NCBI GenBank assembly: GCA_014529385.2
Contig: CM043953.1
Location: forward strand, 74,570,872-74,634,871
Reading direction: 5' to 3'
Length of the DNA stretch: 64,000 nucleotides
DNA from: Adiantum capillus-veneris
Lineage: Eukaryota > Streptophyta > Polypodiopsida > Polypodiales > Pteridaceae
Part shown: positions 1-9,520 of the stretch, one piece after another
How the letters are laid out: every line of letters starts with the position of its first letter
How positions within the stretch are numbered: position 1 is the stretch's first letter
Translations under genes and position numbers: made by a program
The notes under the pieces: model-generated
Seen by the model: the letters and a program-made list of their open reading frames with translations, nothing else
Database searches by the model: none
Told to the model about the DNA's origin: nothing

Positions 1-324
1 GTTATGGTTTTTCAGGGTTTAGGTGTTTGGCCATATAGGATATGTCCTTGTGAGTCTTGCCCTCCGATTTCGAGTCATTCCGATATGATTTGAGACTGTT
101 TCGAGCTTGTAGGATTTCGTAGGATACGTTGTCTGTTTCTTTGCTTTATGGTAGTGTTGTGGTAGGATTAGTGACTATAGAGTGTTGTTAGTGTCTAGCT
201 CAGGGTTGACAACCCAAAGATTGCATCCATGCCCTAGTCGGGTTAGCTACGTCCTCGGATTGACAGTTTGTTGGTCTATGTTCTCGCTGTGCTCCATCGT
301 CCGTCGCGGCGTACCCGCTAAAAT
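1..324 (+). mobile_element. LTR fragment (3' part of a 5' LTR), element A
   Basis: This stretch lies directly upstream of a primer binding site, which places it as the 3' end of a 5' LTR cut by the window edge. It has no coding capacity. Part of it (about 196-300) resembles, in reverse orientation, sequence near 16.6-16.72 kb: both share a block reading like CCTAG-GG-TAGCT followed by GATTGA and TTTGTTGGTC. That suggests a related LTR there on the minus strand. The exact LTR end is uncertain because no clear terminal CA is visible before the binding site. Confidence 0.6.
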
Positions 325-342
325 TGGTGCCGTTGCCGGGGA
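325..342 (+). promoter_or_regulatory. Retrotransposon primer binding site (tRNA-Asp-like)
   Basis: The sequence TGGTGCCGTTGCCGGGGA differs by one base from TGGCGCCGTTGCCGGGGA, the tRNA-Asp-complementary primer site used by many plant Athila/Tat elements. Minus-strand reverse transcription would start here. It marks the LTR/internal boundary of element A. Confidence 0.8.
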
Positions 343-2985
343 TTAAGCGCCTAAACTAGCGTAGACTGCATCACTCGTGTTTGATAGTATAGTGTTTCTC
401 TAGAGTTTTCTAGAGTGTTGTCACTATTTGCCTTCTTAGTGGGAAGTCAGAGAGCGGATCTCTTGACTAAGGGATAGCCAGGGAGCCTGCGTCTCGCCGA
501 GGTGGTCCACCATGAGGTTGAGGTATGGTTATATTATTTTGTTGTGTATTTAGATTAGGTTTTATGGTGTGTGTGTGTTTGGTTGTGACTTATGGTTGTG
601 AAGAACTTGAAAGAGAAAAAAACGCAAAGAAAAACGCAAAAGGTAAGCAGGAGGCTGTTTGTTTGCTAGAAATAAAAAACAACCATTCAACCATCCAAAG
701 TAGGACTTTAGGTAGTGTAGGACATCTGATGTTGATCTAGAGAAATTTTGACATGAAAATGTGCTTGAAAACACAAAAGGTGGAATTGTGCTGATTATGG
801 TAAAAGTGCTCTAAAATGGTCGTTTGAAAGCCGATTTGATTGCTTGTTTTTGCATTGGAGACCTTAAGGTTGGGGGAAAACACAGATCCAAAAAAAAAAC
901 TCTAAAAAACCCAAAAAACAAAAATCTGAAACCAAATCTGCAATTTTCACCAAAAAAAAAAAAAGTTTGACCTCAAGACCTTGTTTTGCATATGCTCTAG
1001 AGCTTGTATGTGAAATTTCAAAGCATTTGCATCAGTGCTTGTGCATCTAAGTGGGAATTTGTTTTTTCCGAGTGTAAGGAAGTGAACTGTGAAATGCTTG
1101 AATCCAAAGGAAAAGAAGTCCAAATTGAATGAAACTTTGGGGATAGGCTTCTAAGGGCATTGGGAACCAAACTGTCCAAAAACAGAGAAAAAAAATCACT
1201 TACTAGTGGCTCTCTGCTCAGTCTATTGCGATAGACTGGTGAATTGGAGATAGACTCACAATCAGGCAAAACCCCTCATACCACAGGTAAAACATATCAA
1301 TACAAGGCTGCTCCCAAAAATTGAGTGTACTTGGACACCTGCTTGACCACTAAACCTCAAGTCTGGTGTTTTGAGTCAGACTTCAGAGACAAATTGGGTA
1401 AAGGGACTTGACCAAATTTCCAAACCTTGTGAAACTTGGTATACATGATCTACAGAGGGTAGGGAACACATCTGTGAAGAGAAAATTTGAAAAAAGTGTC
1501 ATTTTAGCATACTTGGTGAGTCTATCGCGATAGACTAAGAACACAGTGATAGAAACTAAATTTTTCAAAAACCTCTGTGGCATAGCTGGGAAAGGTGCTA
1601 TCAAGGACACATAGAAATTTTGAAGTCATTTGGACATCAGAAAGTGGGTCTAAGACCATTTAAGAGGATTCAACTTGTACAAAACACAAGATCTGGTCTA
1701 ACTGACAAAGTAAAAGTCCAAACCACTTGAAAATTGGTAGGAGGACTAAGGAGAGGTGTTGGAACACAGTGGTATAGTCAAAGTTCAAGTTTGATCTATA
1801 AAAGGGGTACTTGCTCAGTCTATCGCGATAGACTCAAAGCAGGTCCAAAGAAACTGAATTTTTCAAAACCCTCTGGAGCATAGCTTGTTTAGCCTCTCAA
1901 GAGGTTATACACAAAATTTGGTGGATTTTGGACATTGGGAAGTCATCCTAAGTCTATTTTCTAGTGATCAGATAGACTTAGAATTCTAGAGTTGGAGTTA
2001 GAGACCCAAGAAAAAGTCCAAAACAAGTGAAAATTAGTGAGCAAGGTGTACAGAGCATAGGGAACACAGTGGTGAAGAGAGATCTGGAAAATTTTCAAAA
2101 CTAAAGAATCTGTTGAGTCTATCGCGATAGACTAGGGTTTTTTCACAAAAACTGAAATTTTTGAAAATTGACCATAGGGCCTTGTTCTACATGATGTTGT
2201 GAGCCTATGGTTAAAATTTGAGTAAATTTGGAGCATTGGAAGTGCATCTAAGTGGATTACTTCACAAGATCAGAAAAGAGACTGTTGTTTGATGCAAGTT
2301 ACAAAGGAAAAGTATTCCAAATTGGTTGAAACTTGATGAGTAGTATCTCAAGAGAAGGGGGAACTCAAATCTGAGAAAATAGTTGAAAAACTATATCCCA
2401 GTAACACTCTGGTGAGTCTATCGTGATAGACTCATAAATTCACTGTAGAAAAATAAAAATTCAAATCTGATTTCATATTTGGGTTCAGAAGGTCCATTAT
2501 ACCCTGTACACAAAGTTTGAGTGCATTTGGACATCTGCAAGGGGTACTTGGTGAGTCTATCGCGATAGACAACTGAGGAAAAAATTTTGAGAAAACTTTT
2601 GAAACCAAGTATACCACTGGGTTTATCATTGCCTAAGGATTGCACACACCAATTTTGGGCTCAAACTGACCACTTGGAAAAACATCAGATAGAGCAACTT
2701 TCCAAATTACATCTCACTGTTTGGGTCATAACTTTCACATACGGACTCCAATTCCAAAACTTTTTTTATCAAAACGTAGCTTGAGAGCAGCACTACAGAT
2801 CTTAGATTAAATTGACCAAAATGGTCAGTTTTGAAAAAAACGTTGTTTAAAACCGACAATTTGAGAGAATTGTGAGAAAACGCTCACGATTTTGAACATA
2901 GTTTTCGATTTTCCCTAACCAGAACACTTGAACACACTGAGAGAAGTATTACTACAGCAAGCTAGAGCTGTTAAGCCTAGTATTC
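343..2985 (+). other. Long untranslated leader of element A
   Basis: About 2.6 kb separates the primer site from gag with no credible gene; the short open frames on both strands have no recognisable domain. It is A-rich in places (around 880-970) and, from about 1200 to 2570, is organised as a diverged tandem array with a palindrome once per unit. Long leaders are usual in large plant Tat/Athila elements. Confidence 0.6.
1221..2570. repeat. Diverged ~299-bp tandem repeat carrying a conserved 16-bp palindrome
   Basis: The perfect palindrome GTCTATCGCGATAGAC is at 1520-1535, 1818-1833, 2117-2132 and 2555-2570. One-base variants are at 1221-1236 (TTGCGA centre) and 2416-2431 (TCGTGA centre). 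Start-to-start spacings are 299, 298, 299, 299 and 139 bp. The intervening sequence is only loosely conserved (recurring phrases such as GGGAACACAGTGGT and TTTGGACAT), so the palindrome is the best-preserved part. It could bind a dimeric protein or form a cruciform or RNA hairpin; nothing in the sequence decides which. Confidence 0.9.
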
Positions 2986-4941
2986 ATGTCTACATCAGAC
3001 TCAGGCTTAGCTTATACAAGCACATGGATTGCAGGGATAGATGAGCACCCGCCCAAAATAGATCTTCCAAACCTACAGTACATAAAGACCAATTTTGTGG
3101 AGAGAGTTTGGACGTATAACCATGAAAGTGAAGGACTATATAGGTATATTAATGGTAATCAATTCAGCCTTTACAGTTGCTTAGAGCCTTACCCAGATGA
3201 GTTGACAGAATACAAGCTCTTATATGTCTATACATATGAGGTCGACCGACAATGGACATCTTTATTTGTTGACAAGTATGGACGAGAATATAGAGCTGTC
3301 GAAAGCACAAATCCGCGAACCAAATTAGAGATGAGTGGATATTTGGTCAATGAAGGACCTCAGATACATCCACCAAACACAGGAACCTATAAGAGCATTC
3401 CAAAGAGGGGACCTCCGCCTGAATTTCCCCCTAGAGCGATAACGAGAGATGAAACGATACCAGAGAGGAGTATGGTTCCATACTTTGCACCCCAACGTAT
3501 AAGACCATCTCAGCTAAGAAAATGGGTAAATAGAAAGTACAATGGCATAGGAGACCCATATGCCCATGTCTCGGCTTTCAAGCAAGTCCTACGAGCAGAA
3601 CGAGTGGAGGACTTCCACACGCAGTATGAGGGTTTTGGACTTACATTGAAGGACAATGCACAAGCATGGTTTGAACTATTGAACCGAAGAGAGTTCACAA
3701 CCATTGAGAAAATGTTGGATGAATTTGTTCAAGAATTCACCAAGAGGGGCATAAAACATAACACCCTTCCTAGGATTCAGGAATTTAAACAAGGCGAAAC
3801 AGAAACATTGCGACATGCAATACTGCGTTTCAAGCAATATGTTGCTAGATGTCCTACCCAAGAGTTACCCACGCCAGAATGTCAGATCCTATGCTTCATC
3901 AGAGGTCTTAGGAATGAGAATCTCCAAAAGGACCTATACGTGAAAAGATACCAAACCTTGGAAGAGGTCACCAAAGTGGCGGTTGACCTAGTTTACAATT
4001 TCGAATTCTATGAAGATGGTCAGAAGAAGATGAATGATGCGAGTGAGAAAAAGAAAACCGCTGATCTTGAGGATCAAAGAGGGAATCTAGGACAAAACCA
4101 AGTAGATGTTGAGGAGCAAATCATAGAGAATGTGATGCAATGCATCAGCCACTCTGACAGAGTACCAGCCTATAGAGTTACTCAACAACGCAGGTGCATG
4201 ACATGTGGAGGGGACCATCCGACGCAACATTTTCCTGACTATAGACCTAAGACTCCACCAGGGTTTGAGCATGTTATGTCTCAACCGCCTAGATATCATC
4301 CTGTAGCAGATCAAGTGTTCTTAAGTGAAAGACCCATAGATGCTAGAAATGCATATGTGAGTCATGAGCTTCAAATAGAAAGAAATGTGGTAGATCAGAG
4401 GCCAGTTCAAGGTCAATATCAAGTATTGCCACAACAACCAATACGTCCATGTGACAGATGTGGTAGTAGTGATCACTTGATTAAGGATTGTCCACACCAT
4501 GATATCATGATAAATGTATATTGTAATGAGTGTGCAGTCATACATATGATTTTGGATTGTCCTGAGAATCCAAGAAATAAAGGTAAAATGCAACCACATG
4601 TTACCTTTCCTTCTACCAGCAAATCAGAGAAAGAACGAGCCACAACAAAAGGAGAGACGACAACAACAATAGAGCCAGAAACAATTGCAAAAGAACAGGT
4701 GCTTAAACAACAAGAAGATGAAAGTAAGCAAGTTGCTCCAGTAAACGTTGTCATCACAAGAGCACAAGAAAAAGTGCAAGAGCAGAAGCCTATAGATGGA
4801 GAGACTAGTAAGAGTTCCAAAATCCGTAGAAACTCTAGACGAGCAAGATGGACTAGAATGAAAGCGAGACTAGAAAGGGAGAAAGGAGAAAAAAAGGCTG
4901 TTACAGCTGAGTTGGAAACAACTCAAGAGCAACAGACATAG
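2986..4941 (+). CDS. Retrotransposon Gag polyprotein, element A (651 aa)
   Basis: This encodes the capsid/nucleocapsid precursor of a Ty3-type element. The ATG at 2986 follows the long leader and opens a 651-residue frame. Residues about 170-330 match the plant retrotransposon gag fold (AWFELLNRREF, then FKQGETETLRHAILRF). Zinc knuckles follow: a clear CX2CX4HX4C (CDRCGSSDHLIKDC), a variant CX2CX3HX4C (CNECAVIHMILDC) and an earlier degenerate copy lacking the last Cys. The C-terminus is charged and Gln/Glu/Lys-rich. The frame ends at TAG (4939-4941), but the same frame reopens downstream through two more stops. The stop may therefore be a mutation in a longer gag-pro frame. No RT of this element is seen in the window. 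Confidence 0.8.
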   Translation: MSTSDSGLAYTSTWIAGIDEHPPKIDLPNLQYIKTNFVERVWTYNHESEGLYRYINGNQFSLYSCLEPYPDELTEYKLLYVYTYEVDRQWTSLFVDKYGREYRAVESTNPRTKLEMSGYLVNEGPQIHPPNTGTYKSIPKRGPPPEFPPRAITRDETIPERSMVPYFAPQRIRPSQLRKWVNRKYNGIGDPYAHVSAFKQVLRAERVEDFHTQYEGFGLTLKDNAQAWFELLNRREFTTIEKMLDEFVQEFTKRGIKHNTLPRIQEFKQGETETLRHAILRFKQYVARCPTQELPTPECQILCFIRGLRNENLQKDLYVKRYQTLEEVTKVAVDLVYNFEFYEDGQKKMNDASEKKKTADLEDQRGNLGQNQVDVEEQIIENVMQCISHSDRVPAYRVTQQRRCMTCGGDHPTQHFPDYRPKTPPGFEHVMSQPPRYHPVADQVFLSERPIDARNAYVSHELQIERNVVDQRPVQGQYQVLPQQPIRPCDRCGSSDHLIKDCPHHDIMINVYCNECAVIHMILDCPENPRNKGKMQPHVTFPSTSKSEKERATTKGETTTTIEPETIAKEQVLKQQEDESKQVAPVNVVITRAQEKVQEQKPIDGETSKSSKIRRNSRRARWTRMKARLEREKGEKKAVTAELETTQEQQT

Positions 4942-5622
4942 CAAAGGGAAGTTGAAACCCTTAAACCAACTGAAGCACCCAAGAGTGCTAGTTCAAGAGG
5001 ATCTTTCCTATTGGACAAAGTGAATGAGCCTTTAGATGTGATTTTACGGGCTTATGAGGCTAGATTGGCAAATAGACAGACCTTAGAACAATGATGGATG
5101 ACTTATCCTTATCCTGAACTAGAGAAGTAGAGGCTAGAAATGTGTAAGCAGCTCATTGAAACTGCTCAAGCATTGCTAGAACCACCTCCACCAGAAGTGA
5201 AGGATAGGATAGTCACCCCAGTGCACAAAGATGAGAGCATTAAAGTAGACGAATTGCCTAGAGAAGAGGTAGATCATAGGGAAGAACCACTGCCAAGGTC
5301 GCAAGGCTCGACGGTAGTCCAAAATACAACAGATGAATCAATGAGGGATTTCCCACCCTATGTTCCTATAGTTGAGGAGCAGTGGCCAGAGGAGTTATGG
5401 AAGGCTGTCCGAGATGCCCAAAAAAGAGAAGAGGATGCTGGACCAGCACCATTTCCTAAAATCACATTAGATAGACCACAAATGAGTGTTGATGCGAGGT
5501 CATATTATGGTGACGTAGGATCGGTAGCCTCTGAAGACAGTAGACCTGCATCGTTAAGAACTTTGCCACAGTACATGGGGGATTTTGAGGCAAAGTCTGA
5601 GATTGTGAGAGTTCCATCATAG
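4942..5622 (+). pseudogene. Continuation of element A gag-pro frame, with stops
   Basis: Same reading frame as the Gag above, interrupted at TAG 4939-4941 and by further TGA/TAG codons near 5092-5130, then open from 5140 to 5622 (160 aa). The open part is rich in Pro, Glu and Asp with no recognisable domain and probably links Gag to the protease. Two of the stops sit where a CAG or CGA to TAG or TGA change would explain them, as expected from deamination of methylated cytosine in a silenced element; that is inference. Confidence 0.5.
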
Positions 5623-5642
5623 AGGTAGGAGGGACAAAATAA

Positions 5643-6371
5643 TTGGACACAAAAAATTTGACTGACTTGCTATCCACGCCAGTGAAGTGCACAATTACGT
5701 TGGCAGAACTTTTGAAAATCAGGCCAAGTATGTGGACGGATATAGGAAAATGCTTGGAAAAAATTGGGATCAAAAGCCCGTTAAGGTTCCTAGAAAAAGA
5801 GCTAGATGAGATCGAGAAGCCTAGATCAAATGTAAGACCGGTACCTCTGAACAAAGTAGGAGAGTACTGTGAAGGAGAAGATGGTAATGCCACTTTGCCT
5901 GTCGAGTACAATGGGATTGAAGCGAAAGCTATACTTGACAGTGGAGCAGGAATTGCCATAGCAACAAAACTAATTTGGGAGAAATGGGGTAGGCCCGCCT
6001 TTAGAACAACCAGAATAAAATTACAGTTAGCTGATGGGCATGTGGAAAGACCCATGGGATTGCTAGAAGCGATAGTGGTGTCTTCTTGTGGTATAGAGTA
6101 TGCGCATACTTTTGCCATAGTTGACTTTGGCAAGAAAAATAACTATGAAATCATCCTTGGAAGACCACTAATGAGGCAACTCAAGATGGTACAAGATTGG
6201 GGTTATGATTATCTATACTTGAGACATGCTGAAACCACAACACGTGTAAATATGAGAAATCGTAGTTACCAAGATGTAACTAGAACGCCCGTGGAAGATT
6301 TTGATTCTACAACACAAAGTGGATCAACAAACCATCCGTGGATGGGCAAAAAGAAAGAAATCTGGATGTGA
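5643..6371 (+). CDS. Retropepsin-like aspartic protease region, element A
   Basis: The frame (242 aa, shifted relative to Gag) contains a retropepsin core: the active-site motif DSGAG preceded by a hydrophobic strand (EAKAILDSGAGIAIATKL), a flap-like stretch (LQLADGHVERPMG) and the C-terminal psi-loop motif YEIILGRPLMRQL followed by W. The family cleaves retroelement polyproteins as a homodimer. The frame ends at a TGA, so it is not joined to a polymerase here. The first residues lack a clear ATG context, so it was probably made as part of the gag-pro polyprotein. Confidence 0.7.
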   Translation: MDTKNLTDLLSTPVKCTITLAELLKIRPSMWTDIGKCLEKIGIKSPLRFLEKELDEIEKPRSNVRPVPLNKVGEYCEGEDGNATLPVEYNGIEAKAILDSGAGIAIATKLIWEKWGRPAFRTTRIKLQLADGHVERPMGLLEAIVVSSCGIEYAHTFAIVDFGKKNNYEIILGRPLMRQLKMVQDWGYDYLYLRHAETTTRVNMRNRSYQDVTRTPVEDFDSTTQSGSTNHPWMGKKKEIWM

Positions 6372-6497
6372 GGAGCATCGGAGTGTAGTGACTTTGGGAG
6401 AAATGAGAATTCCTTAGAGAGGGTCTTAGAAGATAATGCATACATAAGAGAACCTTTTCTGAAAGAGGCGTTAGAACCGCTAGAGTGGACTCATATA

Positions 6498-6806
6498 TTG
6501 GCTACTTTGGATGTCTGTGTTAATGAGACCACACCAACAAAATTTTGCGATGAGAATGGGTATGACATAGTCCCCTACTACATGCTAAGGGTTATGGGTG
6601 AGACAGATGAAGAATCTGAGTATGAGTTCAAAACAGGGTTATCAGCTATGTGGATAGCACAAAACCAGATACCTAGCCTGAATACTGGTCATATAGAAAT
6701 AGGTGCTCTTTGCGATCAGTGTGCGATAACACACTTGATTAGAAACTGTCCAACTCAAATGCATAGTACAAAGGAGGAGCAGCAAGTCAACGAAGCAAAG
6801 TTGTAG
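6498..6806 (+). CDS. Fragment with an extra zinc knuckle, element A
   Basis: This 102-residue open frame is in the same frame as the protease above. It contains CDQCAITHLIRNC, a CX2CX3HX4C knuckle closely resembling the variant knuckle of the Gag ORF (CNECAVIHMILDC). Either the gag-pro region was partly duplicated or the polyprotein carries dispersed knuckles. It ends at TAG 6804-6806. It is probably a piece of a longer polyprotein rather than a separate gene. Confidence 0.45.
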   Translation: MATLDVCVNETTPTKFCDENGYDIVPYYMLRVMGETDEESEYEFKTGLSAMWIAQNQIPSLNTGHIEIGALCDQCAITHLIRNCPTQMHSTKEEQQVNEAKL

Positions 6807-6872
6807 GAAGAAGGGCTAAGATCCAAAGAAGATGCTTCAGGTCCAGCACCTACAAACGAGCAATATGAAGAC

Positions 6873-7965
6873 TTGGAATCAATCAAAGAAGAGGTGCAGC
6901 AAGTGACAGGAAGTTCAGACACTATTGGTGACATTTCAACAGCTGAAGTCGAGGAAGAAGAGCCTATGACTCTACAGGAACCAAATGCTGATTTTGTCTC
7001 TCCAAAAGACACATCAGAGGAAATGGTGGTCAAGCAGGAGGTAGAACACACAGATGAACTCACAAGTGTGAAAAATGAAGAAGAAGACGACAAGGAGTCC
7101 AGGCCAAAGATTGCTCAATTCACTCAAGAGAACACAGGCAATCTAGTACCAAAGAAGATCAACTTTTTGCTAAGTGCACAAGACGGAGTCAAGATGAATT
7201 TTATGGTAGAAATTGATACAAATTCCACGACTAATGTCATGTCATATGGCATGTGGTTACTTCTAGAAGCTACTCTCCAACTACACTCACAGAATGTCAA
7301 AGAACAATTCTTGGTGGTAGATTCTCGACAAATGGGAACACACTTGATTTTGTCCAAGCCATGGGCACAAGTCTTTGAAGACGAGCCTGAATCTTCAACA
7401 ATGGTCATCACGACAAGCAAGCCTACAACAACTCAAAGATTCTTGGCTATTGAAAAAGGCAAAGCTAAAGTAATCCCACAGTCTCTAGCCCAGCCAATGC
7501 AAGTGCAAGACAAAGCCTACAACAACTCAAAGATTCTTGGCTATTGAAAAAGGCAAAGCTAAAGTAATCCCACAGTCTCTAGCCCAGCCAATGCAAGTGC
7601 AAGACAAAGCCTCTACATCAAAAGCCAAACCATCAACAAAACAATGGAAACCCAAGCAAAAAGTCTATCAACCAAAGTTTCCATCGCACGAAAGTCTCCA
7701 AATGAAGTCAAAACAGGTCAACCAAGTTCTAGTATCCAAGGCACAGATTAAAGTTAATGATCCAATTTGGATACAATCACAGGAACAACCTCAACAAGCA
7801 CAGGTAATAGGATGGATCACATCAAGTGAGTCAATTGTTGCACAAGGCTACAAGAAAGGAAATTCAGATGTTTGGGTCAACAAGCCCAAGATAACAGCCT
7901 GGCGATATCCATCCCATCAACCACTCAGTCAGGAATCAACAAAGCCGTCAACGTCAATCACATAA
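6873..7965 (+). pseudogene. Second protease-like / linker region of element A, frame-broken
   Basis: One frame (6873-7547) holds a second retropepsin-like fold: VKMNFMVEIDTNSTTNVMSYG in place of a DSG/DTG loop, then THLILSKPWAQVF as the C-terminal ILGRPW-like motif. A 94-bp tandem duplication (7421-7608) shifts the frame. Coding then continues at 7537-7965 with a basic, Gln/Ser/Lys-rich tail ending KVNDPIWI and GWITSS. The same tail (KVNDPVWI, GWISS) occurs on the minus strand at about 58.05-58.15 kb, showing that it belongs to a retroelement family. DTN replaces the usual DSG/DTG, so protease activity is doubtful. Confidence 0.55.
7421..7608 (+). repeat. 94-bp exact or near-exact tandem duplication
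   Basis: GCCTACAACAACTCAAAGAT begins at 7421 and again at 7515. The whole 94-bp segment, including the stretch encoding EKGKAKVIPQSLAQPMQVQDK, occurs twice. Because 94 is not a multiple of 3, it breaks the reading frame. Near identity of the copies points to a recent event. Confidence 0.9.
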
Positions 7966-8624
7966 CTCAACCAAGAGAAAGGACAGGTACAAAAATCAAA
8001 AGAGAAGGTCTTCCACTCGACAAACCATACGACAAGTCTGGGTAATGAAATCAGAATTCTACCAGACTACCCAACAAAGTCAAGTGAAGATCACCTCCAA
8101 GCAAGTACAAAGATTCATTCCAGTCGAGTTACTCGAAGCATAAGGATTCTATCAGGGTAACTTTCAAATCTGGTTACCTAAGGTAGTAGCTTATCAAGGA
8201 ATCACCCAAGAAAAGCAAGAAACATCAAAAAATGAAGAGCAGCCACCAGCTACACCCAAGAGTACTAAAACCTATGAGGATGTGTGAGGATGTGTGACTA
8301 CACATATGTGGATGTGTGTGTGCCAAGGTACATGAGTGTATATATGTGGTGTGTGTGTGTGTGTGCCTACGTATATGGATGTGTGTGTAGGTGTACATAT
8401 GTGAGAGGATGTATGACTATGTGTGTGTGTACAAAAAATGAAGTAAGTGCATGAAGTGGCCAAGCAATGGTTATCAAAACAACAAGATGCCTTCTCAATC
8501 ACTAGCTAAAATGCGAAACACAATCCCTACTACACTAACTAGAAAAAACATAAAACAATTAAAAAAACAAAAAACAATGCTATCTACCTATTCCTAAACA
8601 CATGCATAGACAAATAGGTATGCC
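7966..8624 (+). other. Decayed end of element A and TG-rich microsatellite
   Basis: Conceptual frames from about 8040 to 8270 still show element-A-like coding (FIPVELLEA, a stop, then a stretch with IWLP). Similar sequence (VPLEQ...IWLP) occurs on the minus strand near 57.7-57.8 kb. From about 8277 to 8437 there is an impure TG/TATG microsatellite. The rest, to 8624, shows nothing recognisable. Confidence 0.5.
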
Positions 8625-9185
8625 ATGCAGACTCCACTCTTAGACATACGTAGAAACATGCATCATACATGTCTATCCTCTCCTATAGACACACAACAAA
8701 TTTTCTTGCAACCACGACTCTCACCCCTAAATCCTCCTGAAGCAAAGAGGCGAAGGCTTGCCTACAAGATTGCCGCCCGTCTGCGAGTGCTCCCAGTGCA
8801 CTTTGTGAATCCACACACCACCAATCCGAAGCCAACCTCCTATCCGCGTGAAGATCACTTTGGATATTGTCCAAAGTGCTTTGGAGACCGGGTGAAAAGC
8901 CTCCCTGCCCTACCTTTGCTGCTAATTTTCAAGAAGTTATCTCAATCTAAGGAAACTATCTTAGTTGATGATGTGCTGCACATTAATGGTGTCACTTTCA
9001 TTCGTCATGCTGATTATGGTAATAGCATCCAATTGTTGCTTGCTAAAAGGCTCAGCATTGTACAAAGTGTTGCCATCACGCCTTATGTCTTCACAGATGC
9101 ATCAGGAAGAGTCGAAGTGATTCGAGGTGCTGACCTTCTGTGGCTGATCAGGCTCATTGGTCCCAAGGTGGTGCAACTAAGCTAG
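8625..9185 (+). CDS. Hypothetical ORF between elements A and B (186 aa)
   Basis: An ATG-started frame with no family I recognise. It has a basic segment (EAKRRRLAYKIAARL), two CxxC-like cysteines (YCPKCFGD) and a hydrophobic C-terminal half. It stands directly before a second small frame (9190-9429) and the element B polyprotein. It may be a remnant of either element or an extra retrotransposon ORF. Its reality as a gene is unproven. Confidence 0.3.
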   Translation: MQTPLLDIRRNMHHTCLSSPIDTQQIFLQPRLSPLNPPEAKRRRLAYKIAARLRVLPVHFVNPHTTNPKPTSYPREDHFGYCPKCFGDRVKSLPALPLLLIFKKLSQSKETILVDDVLHINGVTFIRHADYGNSIQLLLAKRLSIVQSVAITPYVFTDASGRVEVIRGADLLWLIRLIGPKVVQLS

Positions 9186-9189
9186 GCTC

Positions 9190-9429
9190 TTGTGTGTAAG
9201 TATGGATGCCAATAATGAGAATGATGATCCCCGCATGTTTCCTTTCCATTTTGTGCATCATATCCGTGTGAATATTTGTATTGATAGAAAAATCTTTTAT
9301 CAGCAAAGAATAGCCCTGTTGTTTGGAGCCGAGAGACTTGGGGAAATCTTGCGCTCTCCTCATCCTGTCATTCTACCCTTACTAGACTATTACCATTCCT
9401 TTGATGTGTCGATCTTCATCCTATTTTGA
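9190..9429 (+). CDS. Hypothetical small ORF (79 aa) upstream of element B gag
   Basis: This frame follows the previous ORF by a few bases. It reads as a plausible globular fragment (FPFHFVHHIRVNICIDRKIF, then ERLGEILRSP) but matches no family I know. An in-frame ATG (MDANNENDD) at 9202 is a more natural start. Position suggests it is part of an upstream retroelement reading frame. Low confidence. Confidence 0.25.
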   Translation: MCVSMDANNENDDPRMFPFHFVHHIRVNICIDRKIFYQQRIALLFGAERLGEILRSPHPVILPLLDYYHSFDVSIFILF

Positions 9430-9520
9430 GCTAAGTTGTGCTAAAGCTCCAAATTGTAATTACCATACTCTATTTTAAAATAAATTGGAGCTGTTTGTGT
9501 AATTGTTTACTCTCTCACTT

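Noticed and set aside
5462-6133. 223-aa minus-strand frame opposite the protease
   Set aside because: Shadow of the plus-strand retropepsin region; no domain of its own.
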